Shown here one piece after another: positions 55,853 through 64,000 of a stretch of DNA of 64,000 bases. Position 1 is the first letter of the stretch. The number at the start of each line of letters is the position of its first letter. Both the position numbers and the translations under genes were made by a program. Under the pieces are notes generated by a model, which saw only the letters and a program-made list of their open reading frames with translations, searched no databases and had not been told where the DNA came from. Source of the DNA: Pedobacter sandarakinus (GTDB lineage Bacteria > Bacteroidota > Bacteroidia > Sphingobacteriales > Sphingobacteriaceae); assembly GCF_026240095.1 (NCBI RefSeq), contig NZ_JAPIVG010000002.1, positions 310,001 to 374,000 of the forward strand. Reading direction: 5' to 3'.

Positions 55853-57781
55853 ATGAAAAAGCTTTTCTTTCCAGATAAAGTTCACTCCAGGTGGTTAATT
55901 TTGCTCATCGACCAATGCATTATCGTATGGACACTCTTCATTTCGATTTTGCTTACGAATACGGTAAATGTAGTAGAAATATTCAACTACCAAAATTACG
56001 CTTATGTAGCATTGTATGGTGCAATTGCAATAGGGGTATTTACAACGCTTAGAATTCATACGGGCATCATCCGCTATTCGAATACACAAGATATTTTAAG
56101 AATTTTTGTTGGGGTGTTGGCTACCAGCGTCTTGTTCGTTGGCTTTAATAAAATTCTATCCCAACGCTTCGAATTGCTTTGGTCGCAGATGGATAAGGCG
56201 CTTATCTTAAATTTTTTCATTTCATCATCCATATTAATATTGCTTAGGATTTCGGTAAAAAGTGTTTTCCTATTATTTAAGGAACTGAAAACCGACCAGG
56301 AGAATGAAAACATATTAATTTATGGATCAGAGAAAAAGTCCATCCTCATCAAAAGAGCCATAGAAGATAGCAAGGAATCGCACATGCAGGTTTTTGGTTT
56401 TATTGATGATAACCGAGATCGGGTTTCGAAATACTTGGAACAAAAAAAGGTGTACCATTCCTCGGCAGTGTCATCTCTCAAAGCAAAATGTGGAATTAAG
56501 AAAATTCTTTTCGCTGATGACATGATGAATACTTTAAATAAAAAGAAGATCATGGATCTTTGTATTTCGTTGGGGATAAAGGTAATTATGGTTCCGCCAC
56601 CTAACAAATGGCTTTATGGGAAACTCAGTTCCGACCAGCTTCGCGATTTAAAAATAGAAGATTTGTTGGAACGTGAGCCGATTAAGCTAAACAAGCAAAA
56701 TATTTTAGCCGATTTGAAGGGTAAATGCATTTTGATAACCGGCGCAGCTGGCTCAATCGGATCAGAAATAGTTCGTCAGGCCATTCAATATCAACCACGA
56801 TGCCTCGTACTTTGCGACCAGGCAGAAACACCGCTCCACGAGTTGCAATTGGAACTTGAAGATAAAATGCAGGCCGATAATATTAAGCTCTTTATGGCCG
56901 ATGTACAAAACCCAAATCGGATTAGAACACTCTTCGAATTGTATAAGCCTGAAGTTGTTTTCCACGCTGCTGCATATAAGCACGTGCCAATGATGGAGGA
57001 GAACCCAGCCGAAGCGATATTAACAAACGTATTAGGTACCAAGAATATGGCCGATATCTCAATGGAGTTCGGGGTAGAAAAGTTTGTAATGATTTCGACC
57101 GATAAAGCCGTTCGGCCAACTAACATTATGGGTGCTTCAAAAAGGCTTGCAGAAATCTACATTCAATCGCTAAATAATAACGTGGATGAAACCATTAACG
57201 ATAACACAGTACCGAAACTTACCCGCTTTATTACCACCAGGTTCGGCAATGTATTGGGATCCAACGGTTCTGTAATACCTAGGTTTAAAAGTCAGATAGA
57301 GAAAAAGGGCCCAATCACCGTTACGCATCCAGATATTACCCGTTATTTTATGACTATTCCCGAAGCAGTGCAATTGGTAATGGAAGCAGGAGCAATGGGA
57401 AAAGGAGGGGAGATTTTCTTGTTCGACATGGGCAAACCCATTAAAATAGTCGATTTAGCGGTGAATATGATTCGCTTGGCTGGCCTTGTACCTCATGAAG
57501 ATATCAGCATAGCTTTCACTGGTTTAAGACCAGGAGAGAAATTACATGAAGAGTTATTACTATCTGAGGAGCAACTTTTGGATACACACCATCCTAAAAT
57601 AAAAATATCAAAAAAGGTGTCTTACAATTATCTGGTCGTTAACAAATCTATTAAAGATTTAATCGACCTTAACAGTGATGGAAACGATTTCAATATGGTA
57701 AAAAAGATGAAAGAAATTATTCCCGATTATATTAGTAACAACTCCAGGTATGGTGAGCTAGATTTATTGGTTGCAAACTAA
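55853..57781 (+). CDS. WbpM/PglF/CapD-type nucleotide-sugar 4,6-dehydratase
   Basis: This 642-residue membrane enzyme has four N-terminal helices (residues about 10-150), a first Rossmann-like domain and a C-terminal SDR domain with TGAAGSIGSEIVRQ (about residue 296). It has HAAAYKHVPMMEENPAEAI and STDKAVRPTNIMGASKR, where Met replaces the usual catalytic Tyr, as in all WbpM/PglF enzymes. It makes UDP-4-keto-6-deoxy-GlcNAc, the substrate for the DegT aminotransferases of the cluster. It is the last biosynthetic gene of the cluster. Confidence 0.94.
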   Translation: MKKLFFPDKVHSRWLILLIDQCIIVWTLFISILLTNTVNVVEIFNYQNYAYVALYGAIAIGVFTTLRIHTGIIRYSNTQDILRIFVGVLATSVLFVGFNKILSQRFELLWSQMDKALILNFFISSSILILLRISVKSVFLLFKELKTDQENENILIYGSEKKSILIKRAIEDSKESHMQVFGFIDDNRDRVSKYLEQKKVYHSSAVSSLKAKCGIKKILFADDMMNTLNKKKIMDLCISLGIKVIMVPPPNKWLYGKLSSDQLRDLKIEDLLEREPIKLNKQNILADLKGKCILITGAAGSIGSEIVRQAIQYQPRCLVLCDQAETPLHELQLELEDKMQADNIKLFMADVQNPNRIRTLFELYKPEVVFHAAAYKHVPMMEENPAEAILTNVLGTKNMADISMEFGVEKFVMISTDKAVRPTNIMGASKRLAEIYIQSLNNNVDETINDNTVPKLTRFITTRFGNVLGSNGSVIPRFKSQIEKKGPITVTHPDITRYFMTIPEAVQLVMEAGAMGKGGEIFLFDMGKPIKIVDLAVNMIRLAGLVPHEDISIAFTGLRPGEKLHEELLLSEEQLLDTHHPKIKISKKVSYNYLVVNKSIKDLIDLNSDGNDFNMVKKMKEIIPDYISNNSRYGELDLLVAN

Positions 57782-57889
57782 AAATAATCATTCAAATCCT
57801 TGCTTAGTTTAAATTATAGCATTATATTGTACATACTCGTCCCGAGTGTTGGTTTAGTTTAACACAGTCTAAAACTTAAATTAACCGCC

Positions 57890-58312
57890 ATGAATGTAAA
57901 CGTAGGTCAGGTACTCGAACGCGTTGTGCGTAGAGACCGAATGGGTATCAGCGAACTTTCAAGAAAACTTCACGTAAGTAGAAGAACTATTTACAACTGG
58001 TTTGACCAAAAAAGTTTGAACCCTGAAATTATTTGGAAGGTAGGAACCGTAATTGGACACGATTTTTCGATTGACCTTCCAGAATCATACATCAAAGCCG
58101 GAAATAATTTGCATGAAGCTTTCGATTTCCATAACACGGAAAATCCTAAAGCGGATGCCAATTCGGTTTATTTCTGGATGAATAAGTACATCAAACTCCT
58201 GGAAAAATATAACGAAATCTTAAGTCATGTTTCTGAAAACAGAAAGCTTACAGAACAAGCTATGCCTAGAAACGTGAAGAGAGAGCTCTCTGTTGTCACG
58301 TATGATGAATAA
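57890..58312 (+). CDS. XRE-like helix-turn-helix protein
   Basis: This 140-residue protein has an N-terminal HTH: VGQVLERVVRRDRMGISELS, then KLHVSRRTIYNWFDQKSLNP. The rest is helical, and residues about 90-120 (VYFWMNKYIKLLEKYNEILSHV) look like a dimerising coiled coil. It should bind DNA. It lies 108 nt after the cluster on the same strand and so is a candidate regulator of the cluster, but this rests only on position. A small dyad, ACTCG-TCC-CGAGT (around 57835-57847), lies in the gap before it. Confidence 0.78.
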   Translation: MNVNVGQVLERVVRRDRMGISELSRKLHVSRRTIYNWFDQKSLNPEIIWKVGTVIGHDFSIDLPESYIKAGNNLHEAFDFHNTENPKADANSVYFWMNKYIKLLEKYNEILSHVSENRKLTEQAMPRNVKRELSVVTYDE

Positions 58313-58497
58313 GCATCAATCTTATTAGCACTTATAAATAATAATCTGCCTATCGTATTGCTGGCCCTTACAAATTTGCTTGGACCCCAATCGACTACAT
58401 AGCGCTCAATTTTCCGAATTAATATTTCATTAACATCATCCTAAACTGCAACTGCTTGTGGTAAGGGATCTGTATTGCTCCCCTAATAAAATTAATT

Positions 58498-59055
58498 ATG
58501 AAAACGCTTAACGCCCTAATTATCTTATTTTCAATTTTTGGATTTACAAAATCTTTCGCACAATCTCAAGTATTCAACGGCACCGGCATCAGGTATAGTG
58601 CTGGCATAGAAACTGGCTTGGCAACAGGCTATCTTGCTAAAAAATATGAAGGTACTCTTGGAGTTTCTGTCCAAGCAGAGTTCCCTTTTTTAGAAGGGGA
58701 GTTGTATGGAACAGTGAACACTGGTTTCAATAACATCTTTACCACCGCAACCTATGTACGTTTGGTAGACGATTTGCACTTAGTTCCATTTAAAGCAGGT
58801 CTTAAATATTTTTACAAAAGCAACCTCTATTTTCAAACAGAAATTGGTTTTTCGTTTCTCCTTAATAAAGCAAAATGTGTTGAAGGAAAAAACGCAGCAT
58901 TTGTATATGCCCCACAAGCTGGGATGATTTTTTATCTCCACGCCCGCGATTATATCGATGCGGGCCTCCGTTTTGAAAGCAACAGTAAATTTTATCATTG
59001 CGATAACTACAACAACTTTGTCGGCTTTAGGATCGCGTGGGGATTTACGCGTTAG
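58498..59055 (+). CDS. Secreted beta-barrel-like protein (185 aa)
   Basis: A signal peptide (LNALIILFSIFGFTKSFAQ) is followed by alternating hydrophobic and polar stretches typical of a small outer-membrane barrel: GLATGYLAKKYEGTLGVSVQ, LVPFKAGLKYFYKSNLYFQT, FVGFRIAWGF with a terminal aromatic residue. Eight strands would fit 165 residues. Two cysteines (in NKAKCVEG and KFYHCDNY) could form a disulfide. The function is unknown. It is preceded by a 185-bp gap in which I see nothing beyond AT-rich sequence. Confidence 0.65.
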   Translation: MKTLNALIILFSIFGFTKSFAQSQVFNGTGIRYSAGIETGLATGYLAKKYEGTLGVSVQAEFPFLEGELYGTVNTGFNNIFTTATYVRLVDDLHLVPFKAGLKYFYKSNLYFQTEIGFSFLLNKAKCVEGKNAAFVYAPQAGMIFYLHARDYIDAGLRFESNSKFYHCDNYNNFVGFRIAWGFTR

Positions 59056-59098
59056 CTGAAACCGCTTCTAACCTAACCAAATAATCTTTTTCCGCTCA

Positions 59099-59398
59099 AT
59101 GAAAGCTAGTATTCAATTTAATACGATGAATGAATTATGGATTCTCTTCATTGATTGCAAGCACGAAGAATCTTCAAAATACATCAGAACAATTATCAAA
59201 ATTATCGTTAAAATATTATCGGGAACCCCCTTACCGGGCAACAAGAGGAGAATAAGGGCGGGAAGGCACTATATTATTCATGATTATGTTGTCGAAGTGC
59301 ATACTGACGAATGGTTTCCATTGGTATTAGCAAGTAAGCGAAAAGATTTACTCGAAGGCATAAAATCTATATTTATGGATATGGTAAACGAAAAATAG
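59099..59398 (+). CDS. Protein of unknown function (99 aa)
   Basis: This 99-residue protein has no signal peptide or membrane helix that I can be sure of. It is basic in the middle (LPGNKRRIRAGRHYIIHDYV) and ends with VLASKRKDLLEGIKSIFMDM. I recognise no family. It lies 43 nt after the barrel-like gene, with an AACCAAA box 17 nt before its ATG, and is followed by a strong terminator, so it reads like a real gene at the end of a transcription unit. Confidence 0.55.
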   Translation: MKASIQFNTMNELWILFIDCKHEESSKYIRTIIKIIVKILSGTPLPGNKRRIRAGRHYIIHDYVVEVHTDEWFPLVLASKRKDLLEGIKSIFMDMVNEK

Positions 59399-59476
59399 CC
59401 TATAAAATTTATAACACCTATTCAGTTAGCATGTTTGGCAATAAAATTTATTTCCCATAGTGATCATTCAATTATT

Positions 59477-59505
59477 GGCTATTCCAACGGGATAGCCTTT
59501 TTTTT
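59477..59505 (+). terminator. Intrinsic terminator after the 99-aa gene
   Basis: The stem GGCTATTCC (59477-59485) with GGGATAGCC (59489-59497), containing one T-G wobble, has a 3-nt loop and runs into eight T residues (59498-59505). Confidence 0.85.
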
Positions 59506-59643
59506 GGCGCATAAAATCGTTCCGAAAGTATTTGCAATACATCTTTAAATGAGGGATGCCACGAAGATCTGCCGCTTTATTTTTAAAAGTTATTTTATTT
59601 ATTTGTGGTTATTTGTACTTTCATCAATTAAACCAAATAGTAG

Positions 59644-60876
59644 ATGGAGTTCCAATCCCAAGCAACCAATCGCAACGTTATATTTCTTGTTATTGTAGCC
59701 GCTTTAGGCTATTTTGTAGATATATACGATCTTGTTTTATTTTCTGTTGTACGATTAAAAAGCTTCGCAGATATTGGTGTGTCGCCAGAACAAATGCGAA
59801 CAGATGGCGAATATGTGATAAACATGCAGATGTTTGGTCTCCTCTTAGGCGGGTTGTTATGGGGCACAATTGGCGATAAATTTGGGCGGATAAAGGTACT
59901 TTTTGGATCCATCCTGATGTATTCAATAGCAAATATTGCAAATGGTTTTGCTAATGATGTGCATACTTATGCCCTCATCAGATTTATTGCAGGTATAGGC
60001 TTGGCCGGAGAGCTTGGTGCCGGTATAACCTTGGTAACAGAAACCATGGATAAAGAAAAGCGGGGCTATGGAACAATGGTAGTTGCCGGAATTGGGCTAT
60101 TGGGTGCTGCCGCTGCTGCAACCATAGGTAAGCATTTTCAATGGCAAACATCCTATTTTGTAGGGGGCGGTATGGGACTGCTACTCTTGCTTCTACGTGT
60201 TGGCACTTTCGAGTCTGGCATGTTTAAGAATGTAGAGCAGGCAAAAACAGTGTCAAAAGGAAATTTCTTCATGCTGTTTTCCAATCGGAAACGGTTTTTA
60301 AAATACCTGGCCTGTATTTGCCTTGGCCTGCCACTGTGGTTTATAGTAGGCATATTGGTTACCCAGTCTCCAGAAATTGGCAAGGCGATAGGCGCTGTTG
60401 ATGTCCTAAACGCAGGAACTGGTATTATGTACACCTACTTTGGTATTGCCATTGGTGATGTGGTTTGCGGCTTCTTGGCACAAATTCTTCGTTCGAGAAG
60501 AAAAACGGTACTTATTTTTCAAATGTTATCGGTTTTAACTGTGATCTTATACCTTACCCGCGAACAGCTTACGGAAAGTAGTTTTATGCTCATCTGTTTA
60601 ATTATGGGCTTTGCGGTTGGATATTGGGCAACATTTGTTACCATTGCTGCCGAACAATTTGGTACTAATATTCGATCTACAGTAACCACTACTGCGCCTA
60701 ATTTTGTACGCGGCGCATTAATACCAATTACTTACCTTTTTGAATTTTTCGTTAAACGTTATGGTATCATTACAGCTGGCTTTGCCGTGATGGGGATTGT
60801 TACGGCAATCGCCATGATCTCGGTACTATACTTAAAAGAAAGCTTTAACAAAGACCTTAATTATTTGGAAGAGTAA
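59644..60876 (+). CDS. Major facilitator superfamily transporter
   Basis: This 410-residue inner-membrane protein has about 12 helices and the MFS loop 2-3 motif (GGLLWGTIGDKFGRIKVLF), plus RFIAGIGLAGELGAGITLV in helix 4, as in the sugar/organic-acid transporter groups. The substrate cannot be read from sequence. The start ATG 59644 lies 6 nt after an AACCAAA box. A longer frame in another register (59556-59879) is an overlap artefact. It is not obviously linked to its neighbours. Confidence 0.88.
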   Translation: MEFQSQATNRNVIFLVIVAALGYFVDIYDLVLFSVVRLKSFADIGVSPEQMRTDGEYVINMQMFGLLLGGLLWGTIGDKFGRIKVLFGSILMYSIANIANGFANDVHTYALIRFIAGIGLAGELGAGITLVTETMDKEKRGYGTMVVAGIGLLGAAAAATIGKHFQWQTSYFVGGGMGLLLLLLRVGTFESGMFKNVEQAKTVSKGNFFMLFSNRKRFLKYLACICLGLPLWFIVGILVTQSPEIGKAIGAVDVLNAGTGIMYTYFGIAIGDVVCGFLAQILRSRRKTVLIFQMLSVLTVILYLTREQLTESSFMLICLIMGFAVGYWATFVTIAAEQFGTNIRSTVTTTAPNFVRGALIPITYLFEFFVKRYGIITAGFAVMGIVTAIAMISVLYLKESFNKDLNYLEE

Positions 60877-60945
60877 GGGGTTTAAGGGCTATGTCAAGCT
60901 ATTGTATTATCTCCAAATTATTATTTATAGATCTTGTAATAGCCG

Positions 60946-60953
60946 TAAGTTTG
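60946..60953 (+). promoter_or_regulatory. -7 promoter box for hemF
   Basis: TAAGTTTG matches TAnnTTTG, 17 nt before the hemF ATG at 60971. It lies inside the longer open frame starting at 60902, which supports the shorter hemF start. Confidence 0.5.
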
Positions 60954-60970
60954 CATCATACCAAAACGAA

Positions 60971-61870
60971 ATGACCATGTTTAGAGAAGAGGTTGCAGAG
61001 CGATATAAAGAAATTCAGGACCAGATTTGTGATGGTTTAGCGTTAGCTGATGGCTTAGGTAAATTCGAGGAAGAACTGTGGGAAAGGCAAGGCGGGGGAG
61101 GCGGTCGTACCCGTATTATGCAACATGGTGCAATAATCGAAAAAGGCGGGGTTAACTTTTCTGCAGTGCATGGAAAATTGCCAGAATCCGTTAAAAAAGC
61201 TTTTGGAGTTGCCGAAGAAGATTTCTTCGCAACTGGTGTGTCAATCGTTATTCATCCTAACCATCCATTAGTACCCATTATCCATATGAATATTCGGTAC
61301 TTTGAACTCAATGAGCAAACCCGTTGGTTTGGTGGTGGAATCGATCTAACCCCGCATTATGTGTTTGAAAATGATGCTCGTTTTTTTCACCATAAATTGA
61401 AAAATGCTTGCGACGAATTTAATCCTGAGTTTTACCCAAAGTTTAAAGCGCATGCTGATGATTATTTTTTTATCAAACATCGTGAAGAAACACGTGGTAT
61501 TGGAGGAATTTTTTACGATCGCCTGAAACCGGATAACACGAATTTATCTTGGAACGAAATTCTGGATTTCTCGACCAACATTGGAGAAACTTTTCTGCCA
61601 ATCTACACTGAACTTATTGATCGCAATCGCGATAAGCCATTTACCAACTTGCATCAGGAATGGCAATACCAACGCCGAAGCCGTTATGTAGAATTCAATT
61701 TGGTTTACGATTCTGGTACTAAATTCGGCTTGGAGACTAATGGCCGTATCGAATCTATTTTAATGAGTTTGCCACCACAGGCAAATTGGGCTTACAATGT
61801 AAAACCAAATGAAGGTTCAGATGAGTTTAAAACCCAGCAATTCTTAAAAAAAGGCATCAACTGGATTTAG
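60971..61870 (+). CDS. hemF: Oxygen-dependent coproporphyrinogen III oxidase HemF
   Basis: HemF decarboxylates coproporphyrinogen III to protoporphyrinogen IX using oxygen, in heme synthesis. The family blocks are clear: RTRIMQHGAIIEKGGVNFSA, the catalytic VIHPNHPLVPIIHMNIRYFE, WFGGGIDLTPHY, GGIFYDRLKP and RRSRYVEFNLVYDSGTKFGL. The length of 299 residues is normal. The frame is open to 60902, but ATG 60971 (MTMFREEVAERYKEIQ) fits the family, and a perfect -7 box (60946-60953) lies 17 nt before it. The choice of an oxygen-using enzyme suggests aerobic growth. Confidence 0.96.
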   Translation: MTMFREEVAERYKEIQDQICDGLALADGLGKFEEELWERQGGGGGRTRIMQHGAIIEKGGVNFSAVHGKLPESVKKAFGVAEEDFFATGVSIVIHPNHPLVPIIHMNIRYFELNEQTRWFGGGIDLTPHYVFENDARFFHHKLKNACDEFNPEFYPKFKAHADDYFFIKHREETRGIGGIFYDRLKPDNTNLSWNEILDFSTNIGETFLPIYTELIDRNRDKPFTNLHQEWQYQRRSRYVEFNLVYDSGTKFGLETNGRIESILMSLPPQANWAYNVKPNEGSDEFKTQQFLKKGINWI

Positions 61871-62164
61871 TCATTCAGGTCTAACCAGCGACAATATCTT
61901 CACGATATAGAAATGTCCTATAATTAATATTATGTTAAGTTGAATACTTGATGTAGCTTACGGGTTTGTTCAAAATCCTGAATAAAACTTTGATGTTTAA
62001 GTGTCTCCTCGCTTGACTTACCTACAACAATTGCTGCAACGATAATTTAGCCCCGAGCTGTGATGTGGTTAGACTATTAAAACACGAGGGACACACTTGA
62101 TCAATGTGAGTGATTTTTGCTGAAGTTAATCGGATTCTCGTTGATGAATATGATTTCAGCCAGA

Positions 62165-63310
62165 TTATAATTCCTGCAGCTTTTGATTCAACTCCTGGAC
62201 TTTGTCGGTTGCTCTCTTTCTGCTGTAAACATCCGCTAGCAATTGCACCGTTTTTTTGTCGTTTGGATTAATTTCATTAGCCCTTTGTAGTGCCATTTGT
62301 GCTCTGTTGATTAATGCATTGTACTTAGCAACTTTGTCGGCATCATTTTTCTTGAGCGCATCATTAGCATTATTAACATATGCCAAACCCAATTGGTAAA
62401 GCGCATCAAAATAATTAGCATCGGTGGCCAGCGCTTTATCATAAGCTAAAATTGCTGTTGAGTTATTTCCTCCCGCCTGTTGCAAATATCCGTAAAGGAA
62501 ATATAAAAGCTTATTTCCTTTTTCAACTTTCAGGTTAGACTCTATCAGTGAAGCTGCCTTTTGATAATTTTCAGTATCCAACAGCAAGTTAATATAATCG
62601 TTAGTAAGCTGATGGTTGAAAGGATTTTTTGCCAAACCATCCTCCAGCGTTTTCAAAGCTGCTTCGTTGTCATATTTAGAAACATAAAGTTGTGAGAGCT
62701 TCTGGAACATAGCGGCATTTCTAATTCCATTTTCTTTTGCCCGCTTAAAGTAATTAAGCGATTCATCGTAATTTTGAATATTTAACGCACAAATTGCAGT
62801 ATTAAGTGCCAACGTTGTATCCGTAGGAAAGCTATCACTTACTTCCTTAAGGTCTTCATATGCTGCTTTAAAATCATTATTAAAATAAGAACTATTACCT
62901 ATATCTTGCTTTTTGATAAGGATATTATGGTGCGAAGCCTTAATTAAACCTGAATTATCTTCATATTTATCCAAGCTTTTCGCCTGCTTGATCGCATCAT
63001 TCGCAGCGTTGTAAAACTTATCAGCACTCCCCTCATCAGTTTCAATGATCGATGCATATGATGTTAGATAAGATTTTATGGCCCAGGTCTCTGCCCAATT
63101 TTTTGTCTTGTTATCCTTTTCTGCAGATTCTATTGCTTTTAAACCTTCGGTGATAATTGACAATTGCTTTTTCTCATTTTCTTTGCCAGCAATAGCAGCC
63201 TGTAGTTTTCCTACAGAATTTCGTGCAATCAAAATCTGACTTTTTTGTGCAAATAAATTCGATGAAAACATTAATGAAAGAGCGACTATAAATTTAAAAC
63301 CTTTTTGCAT
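62165..63310 (-). CDS. Secreted TPR-repeat protein
   Basis: This 381-residue protein starts with a signal peptide (MQKGFKFIVALSLMFSSNLF, then AQKS). It is followed by helical tetratricopeptide repeats, for example YFNNDFKAAYEDLKEVSDSF, NIQNYDESLNYFKRAKENG, KYDNEAALKTLEDGLAKNPF and TAILAYDKALATDANYFDAL. TPR arrays hold protein complexes together; the partner is unknown. The frame is open to 63364, but ATG 63310 gives a proper signal peptide. It shares the TPR type and strand with the next gene upstream, from which it is separated by a terminator. A 294-bp gap on its left shows no gene. Confidence 0.82.
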   Translation of the reverse strand: MQKGFKFIVALSLMFSSNLFAQKSQILIARNSVGKLQAAIAGKENEKKQLSIITEGLKAIESAEKDNKTKNWAETWAIKSYLTSYASIIETDEGSADKFYNAANDAIKQAKSLDKYEDNSGLIKASHHNILIKKQDIGNSSYFNNDFKAAYEDLKEVSDSFPTDTTLALNTAICALNIQNYDESLNYFKRAKENGIRNAAMFQKLSQLYVSKYDNEAALKTLEDGLAKNPFNHQLTNDYINLLLDTENYQKAASLIESNLKVEKGNKLLYFLYGYLQQAGGNNSTAILAYDKALATDANYFDALYQLGLAYVNNANDALKKNDADKVAKYNALINRAQMALQRANEINPNDKKTVQLLADVYSRKRATDKVQELNQKLQEL

Positions 63311-63364
63311 AGGATATGGGGATATTTTGCAGTAAAAAATGTGATCAGCGGTAAAAATAAACAA

Positions 63365-63400
63365 AAAAAAAGAGTCGAGATAAAATCAGGACTCTTTTTT
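63365..63400 (-). terminator. Intrinsic terminator between the two TPR genes
   Basis: The stem AAAAAGAGTC with GACTCTTTTT (outer limits about 63366-63400) has a 13-nt loop. On the minus strand it is followed by a long T-run, so it ends the upstream TPR transcript. Confidence 0.75.
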
Positions 63401-63414
63401 AAGTATCTAAACCG

Positions 63415-64000
63415 TTATTGCTTTGGAAGGGCGTCTAAACGTTTCTTGATATCTTCGTAATTTTTAGTATCATTTCTAAACGCGTAGATCGTTTTTAACG
63501 TCTCCAAAGCTCCAGCATTTTTGCTATCAATTTCCAACGCTTTTTTGTAATAAGGTAATGATTTATCTAGCAATGCATTCATTTTAGCCGTAACCTCATT
63601 ATACTCTTTAACTTTCTTCGCATCAATTTTATTTCTTTCATTCTGCATTTTTAAAGCTTTTGAAAAATAGATGTTGCCTAAAAGTACTTGGTAATTCGGG
63701 TTAGTTGGTTCTTTGGTAGCCAACGCGTTCAACATTTGTTCAGATTTAGCCTCATCACCCCTATCGATGTAAATTTGAGTTTGAGTTTTGATCAAATCCG
63801 CATTATCTGGAAACTTTGCAACGGCTTCATCAATTATTGCCAATGCAGCTGTAGTGTCCTTTTGTTTTCTTAACGTAATGTCTACCAGTTCATTATATAA
63901 ATCACTCGATTGTGGCGAATTTAGTGAAATTACCTTTTTAAACTGTTGGATGGTAGCTGGATAATCTTCAATATTTCTTGCAGCAATACCCGCATTTAAA
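63415..64000 (-). CDS. TPR-repeat protein (partial, 5' end outside window)
   Basis: The minus-strand frame ending at 63415 stays open to the window edge with no stop, so the start lies beyond 64000; the internal TTG near 63843 is not the start. The 195 visible residues form TPR helices: NAGIAARNIEDYPATIQQFK, KDTTAALAIIDEAVAKFPDN, ANLIKT-like turns and NPNYQVLLGNIYFSKALKMQ. The spacing fits 34-residue repeats. It ends with a terminator before the second TPR gene. It probably serves as a scaffold in the periplasm, as its neighbour does, but the signal region is not visible. Confidence 0.85.
   Translation of the reverse strand, partial: LNAGIAARNIEDYPATIQQFKKVISLNSPQSSDLYNELVDITLRKQKDTTAALAIIDEAVAKFPDNADLIKTQTQIYIDRGDEAKSEQMLNALATKEPTNPNYQVLLGNIYFSKALKMQNERNKIDAKKVKEYNEVTAKMNALLDKSLPYYKKALEIDSKNAGALETLKTIYAFRNDTKNYEDIKKRLDALPKQ

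Noticed and set aside
59556-59879. 107-codon frame on the plus strand overlapping the MFS gene
   Set aside because: It is out of register with the MFS gene, which shows transporter motifs from ATG 59644. The overlapping frame has an odd Cys/Arg-rich composition and no domain.
61990-62095. Imperfect inverted repeat (AAGTGTCTCCTCG near 61996 against the complement of CGAGGGACACACTT near 62081) as insertion-sequence ends
   Set aside because: The match is imperfect with a gap, no transposase fragment lies between, and no target duplication was seen. It is more likely chance in a 294-bp gap.

Overview
The window looks like a chromosomal piece of a Bacteroidota bacterium, most likely of the Sphingobacteriaceae (Pedobacter-like). 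I infer this from the AT-rich sequence, the lack of Shine-Dalgarno sites, the Bacteroidota-type -7 promoter boxes (TAnnTTTG), and the gene families: DUF3857 transglutaminase-like pairs, an UpxY-type NusG paralogue, and a GNAT-nitrilase fusion. No tRNA, rRNA, insertion sequence or CRISPR array was seen.

Left third (1-28.4 kb), mostly housekeeping. It holds a partial L,D-transpeptidase-like gene, an NmrA/DUF2867 dehydrogenase with a 40-codon membrane-protein gene behind it, and two back-to-back DUF3857 proteins (one keeps the transglutaminase triad, one has lost it). Next come a DnaQ-like exonuclease, an M1 peptidase, queG, a GNAT-nitrilase fusion, ruvB, a 3-hydroxyacyl-CoA dehydrogenase, pdxH, a YqgE/AlgH protein, purE-purK and a BaiN-type flavoprotein. 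They are followed by a B12-type radical SAM protein with an unusual CX4CX2C motif, the glycerol operon glpD-glpK-glpF with a divergent DeoR/GlpR-type regulator, a lone receiver-domain response regulator, and a NeuD/PglD-like acyltransferase.

Centre (29.3-57.8 kb): a co-directional Wzx/Wzy-type exopolysaccharide or capsule cluster of about 24 genes. It encodes a Wza-like export lipoprotein, a Wzc-like tyrosine kinase, an UpxY/NusG antiterminator, a TviB/WbpO-type dehydrogenase, a flippase, a probable Wzy polymerase and a PglC-type initiating transferase. There are six other glycosyltransferases or related proteins (one GT2, four GT4, one GINT1-like), two clear DegT aminotransferases plus one divergent one, an AsnB-type amidotransferase, a UDP-glucuronate 4-epimerase and a WbpM/PglF-type dehydratase. 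Modifying enzymes are a GNAT protein, a PhyH-family oxygenase and two tandem FemAB-like acyltransferases. A lipoprotein polysaccharide lyase of family PL1 sits inside the cluster. I infer a polymer with amino sugars and amidated uronic acids, further N-acylated or aminoacylated, with its own lyase.

The non-coding DNA of this cluster has the most interesting structure. A 24-nt repeat built around a GCGAAGC mini-hairpin occurs twice just ahead of the NusG-paralogue gene, and a related TAGCGTTAAG element occurs there and again ahead of the lyase. TGTAAA/TTTACA hexamers crowd the regions ahead of the export genes and of the lyase.

Right end (57.9-64 kb): an HTH protein, a small barrel-like protein, a 99-aa protein of unknown function, an MFS transporter, hemF, and two TPR genes, the last running off the window.
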